DNA of 64,000 nt from BD2-11 clade cluster bacterium bin43 (GTDB taxonomy: Bacteria; Gemmatimonadota; Gemmatimonadetes; Longimicrobiales; Gaopeijiaceae): assembly GCA_002238605.1 (NCBI GenBank), contig MPMR01000020.1, positions 1-64,000 of the forward strand, in the 5' to 3' direction. Position 1 is the first letter of the stretch, and the number at the start of each line of letters is the position of its first letter. This document shows, piece after piece, positions 1 to 6,784 of the stretch. The translations under genes were made by a program, and so were the position numbers. The notes under the pieces are model-generated. The model was given only the letters and a program-made list of their open reading frames with translations. It did not search any database and was not told the DNA's origin.

Positions 1-1463
1 GTCACCTCAATGTTCTGGCTGACCCCCAGGCCTTCCGGATCGGTAGCGGTGAACGTCACGATAGCTCTCCCCGGCGCTACGGCGAGAATCTCCAACTCGT
101 CCCCGGATACCGAGGCCTGGACTACGGTCGCGTCGGTCGTGCCGGCCGTCAGCATCAACCGGTCGCCGTCTGGATCGGCGAAGTACTCGGATCCGGCCCA
201 CGAGCGCGTGTCTCCGACCGTCAGGATCTGCGGAGGAATCGTGTCCGTGACTTCCGGCGCTCGATTCGGCACCGTGACAGCGAAGCTCTGCGGGGCCGAG
301 AGGCCGCCCCCGTCCGTGGCCGTCACGGTCACCGCGGCCGCGCCCGCCGCCACGCCGGTGATGGTCAGGACGCTGCCGGACATGGTCACCCTCGCACGGG
401 TCGTATCCGACGAAGCGGCCCCGAACTCCAATTCGTCCCCGTCCGGATCCGCGAAGTACCCGGCGACATCCAGCTCCGCCACGCTGTCCACAGCGATCTC
501 CAGATCGGCGATCTCGCCCACCGCCTCCGGCGCCCGGTTCGGCACTGTGACGGCGAAGCTCTGCTGGGCCGAGAGGCCGCCCCCGTCCGTTGCTGTCACG
601 GTCACCGCAGCGGAGCCCGCCGCCACGCCGGTGATCGTCATTACGCTGCCCGACACGGCCACCCTCGCACGGGTCGTATCCGACGAAGCGGCCCCGAACC
701 CCAGTGCGTCCCCGTCCGGATCCGCGAAGTACCCGGCGACATCCAGCTCCGCCGCGCTGTCCACAGCGATCTCCAGATCGGCGATCTCGCCCACCGCCTC
801 CGGCGCCCGGTTCGGCACCGTGACGGCGAAGCTCTGCTGGGCCGAGAGGCCGCCCCCGTCCGTTGCTGTCACGGTCACCGCAGCGGAGCCCGCCGCCACG
901 CCGGTGATCGTCATTACGCTGCCCGACACGGCCACCCTCGCACGGGTCGTATCCGACGAAGCGGCCCCGAACTCCAGTTCGTCCCCGTCCGGATCCGCGA
1001 AGTACCCGGCGACATCCAGCTCCGCCACGCTGTCCACAGCGATCTCCAGATCCCCGATCTCGCCCACCGCTTCGGGCGCCCGGTTCGGCACCGTGACAGC
1101 AAAGCTCTGCTGGGCCGAGAGGCCGCCCCCGTCCGTGGCCGTCACGGTCACCGTGGCGGCGCCCGCCGCCACGCCGGTGATGGTCAGGACGCTGCCGGAC
1201 ACGGCCACGGACGCGATCGTGACATCGGAGCTGGTTGCGCCGTAGGTCAGAGCGTCTCCGTCGGGATCGGTGAAATAGCCGGCCAGGTTGACCATGGCCG
1301 TTTCCGCGACGCCAACTGTCTGAGCCGGAATGGAGGAGCCGCTAGGCACCGGCGCTCGGTTCGGAGTTGGTGCAGGCTCCGTACTGCCGTCGCCGCAGGC
1401 TGTGGTCGACAGCGCGACCAATGCCGTGGCAAAGAGGACCAAGCGAGCGCATGGGGGCGGCAT
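1..1463 (-). CDS. Partial lipoprotein with tandem DPDGD (cadherin/Ig-like) repeats
   Basis: The frame opens with ATG at 1463 and stays open to base 1, so the C-terminus lies outside the window. The N-terminus is a short hydrophobic signal ending STTAC-GDG, with Cys23 as the probable lipidation site; the lipobox is imperfect, and no good ribosome site is visible. After a Thr/Pro linker come repeats of 91 residues, each with a DPDGD calcium-loop-like motif, a TITGVAAG strand and the ending TVTATDGGGLS. This is the cadherin-like or Ig-like fold of large bacterial surface proteins. It starts 31 bp after the stop of the poly-serine lipoprotein, so the two are probably co-transcribed. The repeats are nearly identical in DNA, which points to recent duplication or gene conversion. 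The likely role is a surface or adhesion scaffold; no catalytic motif is seen. Confidence 0.85.
   Translation of the reverse strand, partial: MPPPCARLVLFATALVALSTTACGDGSTEPAPTPNRAPVPSGSSIPAQTVGVAETAMVNLAGYFTDPDGDALTYGATSSDVTIASVAVSGSVLTITGVAAGAATVTVTATDGGGLSAQQSFAVTVPNRAPEAVGEIGDLEIAVDSVAELDVAGYFADPDGDELEFGAASSDTTRARVAVSGSVMTITGVAAGSAAVTVTATDGGGLSAQQSFAVTVPNRAPEAVGEIADLEIAVDSAAELDVAGYFADPDGDALGFGAASSDTTRARVAVSGSVMTITGVAAGSAAVTVTATDGGGLSAQQSFAVTVPNRAPEAVGEIADLEIAVDSVAELDVAGYFADPDGDELEFGAASSDTTRARVTMSGSVLTITGVAAGAAAVTVTATDGGGLSAPQSFAVTVPNRAPEVTDTIPPQILTVGDTRSWAGSEYFADPDGDRLMLTAGTTDATVVQASVSGDELEILAVAPGRAIVTFTATDPEGLGVSQNIEV
263..1081 (-). repeat. Three 273-bp tandem repeats within the DPDGD lipoprotein gene
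   Basis: The same landmark (ggttcggcac or a close variant) recurs at 263, 536, 809 and 1082, exactly 273 bp or 91 codons apart. The units at 536 and 809 are almost identical in DNA; a more diverged unit follows 1082. Confidence 0.9.
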
Positions 1464-1494
1464 CTGCTTGGTTGGGTTGCCGGTTGGCTGCGCG

Positions 1495-2172
1495 TCAGCC
1501 CGAAGACGAACTGCTCGAACCCGTCGACGACGAGCTGCCGCTCGAACTCGACGAGGAACCACCGGCTGCCTGACCCCCACCCCAGCCGCCGCTGCTCGAA
1601 CTCGACGACGAGCTGCTCGAACTCTCCGACGAACCGCCGGACGCTTGGCCCCCACCCTGACCGCTGTTGCTCGATGAACTGCTCGAACTCGAATTGGACG
1701 AGGAGGAACTCGACGATGAACTGCTGCTGGAACTCGATGAGGAACTGCTCGAACTCGAACTGGAGGAGGAGCTACTCGATGACGACGAACTGCTCGAACT
1801 CGAACTGGACGAAGAGCTACTCGACGACGAACTGCTGCTGGAACTCGATGAGGACGACGACGAACTGCTCGAACTCGAACTGGACGAAGAGCTACTCGAC
1901 GACGAACTGCTGCTGGAACTCGATGAGGACGACGACGAACTGCTCGAACTCGAACTGGACGAAGAGCTACCCGACGACGAACTGCTGCTGGAACTCGACG
2001 AGGAAAAACTGCTGTATCCATCGTTGGCAGGACCAACGAGATCAGCGCCGGCATACGTGCAGGCTGCCAGTTGCGTCATCCCGGCACCCAACACTCCACC
2101 CGCCAGCAGTCGAAGGAATGCCCGTCGGTCCTCGTGGTGGCCGACCTCGGAACCTGAGGTACGGTTCGTCAT
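1495..2172 (-). CDS. Tat-type lipoprotein with a long poly-serine C-terminal tract
   Basis: A 225-residue protein. The start at 2172 is supported by AGGAG about 13 bases upstream. The N-terminus has a twin-arginine stretch (DRRAFLRLLAGG) and a lipobox-like TQLAAC, so it is probably Tat-exported and lipidated. After about 50 residues nearly everything is serine, broken by a few Gly, Asn and Gly-Gln segments (GQGGGQASGG, GGWGGGQAAGG). The serine codons are mixed (AGC, AGT, TCC, TCG), so this is not simple trinucleotide slippage; selection for serine is plausible. No enzymatic domain is present. Poly-serine runs usually act as flexible linkers or spacers in surface and secreted proteins, but here the run is the terminal two thirds of the protein. 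The DPDGD lipoprotein follows in the same direction. Function unknown. Confidence 0.75.
   Translation of the reverse strand: MTNRTSGSEVGHHEDRRAFLRLLAGGVLGAGMTQLAACTYAGADLVGPANDGYSSFSSSSSSSSSSSGSSSSSSSSSSSSSSSSSSSSSSSSSSSSSSSSSSSSSSSSSSSSSSSSSSSSSSSSSSSSSSSSSSSSSSSSSSSSSSSSSSSSSSSSSSSNSSSSSSSSNSGQGGGQASGGSSESSSSSSSSSSSGGWGGGQAAGGSSSSSSGSSSSTGSSSSSSG
1804..2028 (-). repeat. 75-bp tandem repeats coding poly-serine
   Basis: The landmark actggacgaagagctac recurs at 1804, 1879 and 1954, so the serine tract was partly built by duplicating a 25-codon unit. Confidence 0.85.
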
Positions 2173-2537
2173 GGATTCCTCTTACACTCCTTTCAATTGG
2201 TCGCTCCACCCAAGATAACAGTGAGGCTCTTCCAACGGCAAACGAACGGGAGATCGGTTTCCAGCGGGGGATGAGCCTGAAGTCGGGTGCTAATCTAAGA
2301 GATCATTGGAGGATGATCGTGACACTTCGCACCGCACAGATTCGCACTCTTGACCAGGTCCGGCGAGGGTCGGGGAACGAGCGTCAGACGCCCGTTTCGA
2401 CCCGTTGCGACTCCCGCCATTCAACCCCGGTTTCCCCGCTCTTGCGGCCCGGTCCAGCAAGATCCAATCCAACGGCAGGAAGCGCAGATCGTGCAGCCCT
2501 GTATGTAGTTGGAAGATCTCCTGCCGTGATTCAGACC
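2173..2537. other. Intergenic stretch between two lipoprotein genes
   Basis: These 365 bp hold no convincing gene. The half next to the poly-serine gene contains its ribosome site and a candidate promoter. The rest shows no RNA gene or strong hairpin that I can recognise. Confidence 0.5.
2213..2241 (-). promoter_or_regulatory. Candidate sigma-70-like promoter of the poly-serine lipoprotein
   Basis: On the minus strand TTGCCG (2241-2236) and TTATCT (2218-2213) are 17 bp apart, about 40 bp upstream of the start codon. Matched by eye only; the consensus is imperfect. Confidence 0.3.
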
Positions 2538-4430
2538 TCAGGCGATCCGCTGGCCCAGCTCGGGCGGAATGGAACCTGTCAACCCTCTGTCCGAAGTCGG
2601 CAGATGAAGGACCTGAAGGTTCGACAAACCACCGAGCTCGGGCGGCACAACACCGTGCAGGCCGTTAAACCCCAGGTCCAGACGACTTACGCGTCCACCG
2701 GAATTGGTCGTTACGCCGTACCACTGGTTGAGGGGTGCCTCGCTGAGCCAGTTGGTGTTGTTCTCCCAGTTCGGCCCGTCGGTGGCTTCGTACAGCCGCA
2801 CCAGAATCTCGCGATCCGTGAGCGGAGCGCATTCCACGCCGGTACCCGCGTGGGACGCGATTCCGCCGAGCCAGTCACGGAACGTGTCGTAGGGCGGGAC
2901 GCACAACCCGGTGTCGGCGTAGTGGAACTCTTCAAGCGGCAACTCCAGCAGCGACCGGGGAAGCGCGCCGGAGAGCAGGTTGCCGCCGACCCTGAGCGAC
3001 CTCAGGTCTGTGGCGCCCGCGAGTTCAGGGGGAAGCGGGCCGTTGAGCTGGTTGTGGTCGAAGTGCAGGTACCGCAGTCGATCGATGTCGCCGACATCGG
3101 GTGGAATCCAGCCCGTGAGGTTGTTGTTGGCGAGCGCCAACCCGATCACACGGCCCTCCGTATCGACCTCGACGCCGTGCCATTCGCCGACCGGGGCGCT
3201 GGTGAGCCAGTTGGTGGCGTTTGTCCAGTCTGGTCCCAGGGTCGTCTCGTAGAACGCTTCCAGAGCGGGCCGGTCCGGCGAATCCGAGGCTGCGGCGACG
3301 GTAACTTCGGATGTACCCGAGGCGGCGCCCGCCGAAGCCGTGATGGTCGCGGTGCCGTTGCCCGCGGCGGTGACCAGGCCGGATGTGTCCACCGTCGCCA
3401 CCGCAACGTTTCTCGACTCCCATGAGAACTGCGCGTCGGCCACCGCGACCCCGTTCGCGTCGAACGCTTCGGCTGCCAGCCTGAGTGTGTCTCCCAGGGC
3501 TGTAAGGGCCGCTTCGGCCGGCGAGACGACCACGGAGTTGGCCGCCTGCGTGACCGTCACTGCGGCCGTTCCCGAGGCGGCGCCCGCCGAAGCCGTGATC
3601 GTGGCGGCGCCGTTGCCTGCGGCGGTGACCAGGCCGGATGTGTCCACCGTCGCCACCGCCGAGTCGCTCGACTCCCATGAGAACTGCACGTCGGCCACCG
3701 CGACCCCGTTCGCGTCGAACGCTTCAGCTGCCAGCCTGACGGTGTCTCCCAAGGCTGTAAGGGTCGCTTCAGCCGGCGAGACGACCACGGAGTTGGCCGC
3801 CTGCGTGACCGTCACTGCGGACGTTCCCGAGGCGGCGCCCGCCGAAGCCGTGATGGTCGCGGTGCCGTTGGCCGCGGCGGTGACCAGGCCGGATGTGTCC
3901 ACCGTCGCCACCGCCGAGTCGCTCGACTCCCATGAGAACTGCACGTCGGCCACCGCGACCCCGTTCGCGTCGAACGCTTCGGCTGCCAGCCTGAGTGTGT
4001 CTCCCAGGACTGTAAGGGTCGCTTCAGCCGGCGAGACGACCACGGAACTGGCCGCCTGCATGACCGTCACTGCGGCCGTTCCCGACGCGCTTCCCGCCGA
4101 AGCCGTGATCGTGGCGGCGCCGTTCCCTGCGGCGGTGACCAGACCCGCGCCGTCCACCGTCGCCACTGCCGCCGCGCTCGATGCCCACGTCACCGCGGCT
4201 CCTGCAATCGCCTGACCGTTCTGGTCGAGCACGGTGGCCGTCAGCTGTACCGTCGCGCCCAATGCGGTCAGCCGGGACGTGGCCGGGCTCACTGTCACGG
4301 TTGTGGGCCGGGGAGGATCGGGCGGTGGTTGGGGCGGCGGCTCCGTGGCACCGTCGCCACAGCCGGCGGCCCAAGCCAGGACTGCGAGTACAGCGAACGG
4401 AAGGACGGGGATCCGACCGTGGCTCATCAT
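2538..4430 (-). CDS. Lipoprotein with BID_2-type Ig-like repeats and leucine-rich repeats
   Basis: A 630-residue exported protein. The signal ends WAAGC-GDG (Cys24), which predicts lipidation. A Pro-rich linker leads to four Ig-like units of about 85 residues (VVVSPAEATLTALGD..., W.SSDSAVATVD.SGLV.A.GNG.ATITAS), typical of bacterial Ig-like group 2 domains. From about residue 395 the protein switches to plant-type leucine-rich repeats (NNLTGWIPPDVG, LNGPLPPELA, GLTGSIPPELG), interrupted by two ALxxFYxxT/LYEATDGPNW caps. This layout is common in surface proteins that bind proteins or glycans. The protein stops abruptly inside an LRR (SIPPELGQRIA), so a shortened C-terminus is possible. It is a separate unit from the poly-serine gene, 365 bp downstream. 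Confidence 0.88.
   Translation of the reverse strand: MMSHGRIPVLPFAVLAVLAWAAGCGDGATEPPPQPPPDPPRPTTVTVSPATSRLTALGATVQLTATVLDQNGQAIAGAAVTWASSAAAVATVDGAGLVTAAGNGAATITASAGSASGTAAVTVMQAASSVVVSPAEATLTVLGDTLRLAAEAFDANGVAVADVQFSWESSDSAVATVDTSGLVTAAANGTATITASAGAASGTSAVTVTQAANSVVVSPAEATLTALGDTVRLAAEAFDANGVAVADVQFSWESSDSAVATVDTSGLVTAAGNGAATITASAGAASGTAAVTVTQAANSVVVSPAEAALTALGDTLRLAAEAFDANGVAVADAQFSWESRNVAVATVDTSGLVTAAGNGTATITASAGAASGTSEVTVAAASDSPDRPALEAFYETTLGPDWTNATNWLTSAPVGEWHGVEVDTEGRVIGLALANNNLTGWIPPDVGDIDRLRYLHFDHNQLNGPLPPELAGATDLRSLRVGGNLLSGALPRSLLELPLEEFHYADTGLCVPPYDTFRDWLGGIASHAGTGVECAPLTDREILVRLYEATDGPNWENNTNWLSEAPLNQWYGVTTNSGGRVSRLDLGFNGLHGVVPPELGGLSNLQVLHLPTSDRGLTGSIPPELGQRIA
3316..4080 (-). 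repeat. 255-bp tandem repeats coding Ig-like units
   Basis: The landmark cccgaggcggcgcccgccga or a close variant recurs at 3316, 3571, 3826 and 4081, a period of 255 bp (85 codons). The units are near-identical in DNA, so they are recently homogenised. Confidence 0.9.
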
Positions 4431-4660
4431 GACATGCTCCCGCGCATAGCTCCGACTCCTCGGACAACCACTGAAGGCGTTGGCTCCCGGAAGCTGTTAA
4501 GCCTTTTGGGTAAAATACCTTAGCACAGGTAGAGCTGGGGACCGATGCCGACGCAGTGTACACAGCCCACGTTCACACTGCAAGCCTGTGGGGGCTGCGG
4601 GATGTCGTACCGGTTTTGGAAACGTCCTCCTTTTTCGATATATAGATGTCCTCTTTCGGA

Positions 4661-6757
4661 TCATATTCGGTCAACCTTCTCATCCCCCGGCGCCTCCTCC
4701 CATTCGTATTCGCGGTCGTGCACCCAGCGCTCGAACCAGTCCAGGTGCACGTTGGCCTTGAAGAGCTGGTGCCTGAGCTCGGTCCATCCGTGTCCGGCGC
4801 GCGGCGCCACGTAGAGATGCGTGGGGACGCCGTTGTGCTTGAGCCCGCGGTACATCTCCACCGACTGGGGCATGGGCACGCGGGCGTCCTCCTCGCCCAC
4901 GAGGAAGATCGTCGGCGTGTTCACCCGCCACACCTCGCGCAGCGGCGAGTCCTGCCAGTACTGGTCGACGGGCGCGTCCTCCTCCCAGGGCGTGCCGCCG
5001 AACCACGGCGTCCGGTAGACGCGGATATCGCTCTGCGCGTACATCGACACCCAGTTGGCGGCGCCCGCCCCCGAGGCGGCGGCCCTGAAGCGGCCGGTAT
5101 GGGTGATGATCTTGTTGGTCATGTGCCCGCCGGCGCTCCAGCCCATCTTGGCCATGCGCCCGCCGTCCACCAGGCCCAGATCGATGAGGTGGTCGACCCC
5201 CGTCATCACGTCCAGGTGCGCCTGGTCGAAGTAGTTGCCCACCATGTTGCGCAGGAAGTCGTCGCCGTACCCGGTGCTCCCCCGGTAGTTGGGCTTGAAG
5301 ACGAAGTACCCCATCCCGTTCAGCACCTGCACGAAGTTGCCGGCGGTGGAGAACTGGAACTTGTCGGACGAGGCCGGCCCGCCGTGGGTCTGCACCACAA
5401 GCGGATACCGGGTGCCCTCCTCATACTCGAGCGGATAGAAGAGCAGGCCCTCGACCTCGACGCCGTCCTCCCCCTGCCACCGGACGGCCTCCTGGCGCGG
5501 CTGCGCGAAGTCCTCCGTCAGGTAGTCGAAGACGTGGGTCACGCGCTCGGGCGCGCCGTCGCCGCGCATCAGCCACAGGTCGCCCCGGTTGTCCGCCCGG
5601 TTCAACCCGAACACGTGCGTGTCCAGCGCGGGCGCGTACTGCCAGTTGATGACCTGGTGGTCGCCCTCCGTCAGCTGCGTCAGGCGCTCCCCCTCGATGT
5701 CCACGCGCATCAGCTCTTCGCGCACGCCCGTGTTGGCGCGGAAGAAGATGGCCTCTCCGCCGCCCGACCACGCGATGGCGTCGACGCCATGCGGCATGTC
5801 CGGGAGCAGCATGCGCGCCTCTCCGTCTCCGGATGCCGGGACGACAAAGAGATTGTCGTTGTAGTAGAAGTCGAAGTCCTCGTTCGAGTCCGCGTGGAAG
5901 GCCACCCACTGGTTGTCCGGAGACAGGCGCGCATTGTATTCCGGCACCGAGTTGCGGGTCAGCTGGCGGGCGTCGCTCCCGTCCGAGCGCATCACCCAAA
6001 CCTCGCGCCGGTCCACGCCCTCGAAGAGCGGCGACTCCCCGCGGTGGAAGGCGATGTGGGTTCCGTCCCGCGACAGCGAATACCCGGTCACGGAATAGTC
6101 CCCCTCGGTGACCCGGCTCGCCTCGCCGTCGTCGAGGTTCACGCGCCAGATGTGGCTCTGCTGGTAGTTCTCGTCGAAGGCGTAGACGTCGTCGCCGGCC
6201 TCGCGCCGGGCCTTCTCCTCTTCCGCGAGCTCGTCCGCGGCGACGAAATAGATGCCGCTCCCATCCGGCGCCCAGGTGATGCTCGAGACCGCGGTCGGGT
6301 GCCGGGTGAGGGCGTTCGCCTCGCCGCCCATGGCGTTCAGCAGGTAGACCTGGGTGTGCTCGTCCTCGCCGCGGCGGGCCAGGAAAGCGATGCGGCTGCC
6401 GTCGGGCGACCAGCGCGGGCTCGTCTCCCCATTCTCGCCGTTGGTGACCTGGATGAGGTTGCTTCCGTCCGTGTCCACCCTCCAGATGTGGGCGGCGGTC
6501 CCGTTCTCCTCCCAGTCGGCGTCGCGGCGCACGAAGAGCAGCCGGGTTCCGTCCGGAGAGACGCGCGGGTCGCCGAGGGTCGGCACCTCGATCAGGTCGA
6601 CGATGGTCATCGGGCGCGGCGCGGCATCCGCGTCCTGCGCCCACAGGCCCTGCGCCAGGCCCGAGAAGGCGAGAAGCGCGGCCAGCGCCGCGGCTGCCGG
6701 CCAGTCCGGAGCGTTCCGTCCCGCCCTCGGGATCCAGGAGTTGCCGTGTACGATCAT
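4661..6757 (-). CDS. S9 family prolyl oligopeptidase-type serine peptidase, exported
   Basis: A 698-residue protein with a good ribosome site (GGAGG) and an N-terminal signal ending near GLWAQDADA. Residues 50-400 carry PD40/WD40-like propeller strands (SPDGTRLLFV, WSPDGSRIAFLARR, WAPDGSGIYF). The C-terminal third is an alpha/beta hydrolase with the nucleophile in GWSAGG (Ser541), the acid in GEEDARVP (Asp624) and the base in RAGHGW (His656). This matches acylaminoacyl-peptidase or dipeptidyl-peptidase members of family S9, which cut short peptides in the periplasm. The neighbour upstream, thyX, is 27 bp away in the same direction but unrelated in function. With the S46, S41 and M16 peptidases nearby it suggests a peptide-degrading lifestyle (inference). 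Confidence 0.93.
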   Translation of the reverse strand: MIVHGNSWIPRAGRNAPDWPAAAALAALLAFSGLAQGLWAQDADAAPRPMTIVDLIEVPTLGDPRVSPDGTRLLFVRRDADWEENGTAAHIWRVDTDGSNLIQVTNGENGETSPRWSPDGSRIAFLARRGEDEHTQVYLLNAMGGEANALTRHPTAVSSITWAPDGSGIYFVAADELAEEEKARREAGDDVYAFDENYQQSHIWRVNLDDGEASRVTEGDYSVTGYSLSRDGTHIAFHRGESPLFEGVDRREVWVMRSDGSDARQLTRNSVPEYNARLSPDNQWVAFHADSNEDFDFYYNDNLFVVPASGDGEARMLLPDMPHGVDAIAWSGGGEAIFFRANTGVREELMRVDIEGERLTQLTEGDHQVINWQYAPALDTHVFGLNRADNRGDLWLMRGDGAPERVTHVFDYLTEDFAQPRQEAVRWQGEDGVEVEGLLFYPLEYEEGTRYPLVVQTHGGPASSDKFQFSTAGNFVQVLNGMGYFVFKPNYRGSTGYGDDFLRNMVGNYFDQAHLDVMTGVDHLIDLGLVDGGRMAKMGWSAGGHMTNKIITHTGRFRAAASGAGAANWVSMYAQSDIRVYRTPWFGGTPWEEDAPVDQYWQDSPLREVWRVNTPTIFLVGEEDARVPMPQSVEMYRGLKHNGVPTHLYVAPRAGHGWTELRHQLFKANVHLDWFERWVHDREYEWEEAPGDEKVDRI

Positions 6758-6784
6758 TCTCTTCCTCCAGGCCTGATTCTCTTT

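Noticed and set aside
10-1245. Long plus-strand open frame with repetitive Thr/Ala/Val protein
   Set aside because: It is antisense to the DPDGD repeat lipoprotein, whose frame has a start, signal and recognisable domains. The plus-strand product has no sensible composition or ribosome site.
1667-2218. Plus-strand frame coding a Leu/Asp/Glu repeat (LDELLELELDEE)
   Set aside because: It is the complement of the serine codons. The minus frame has a ribosome site, Tat signal and lipobox, while this one has none.
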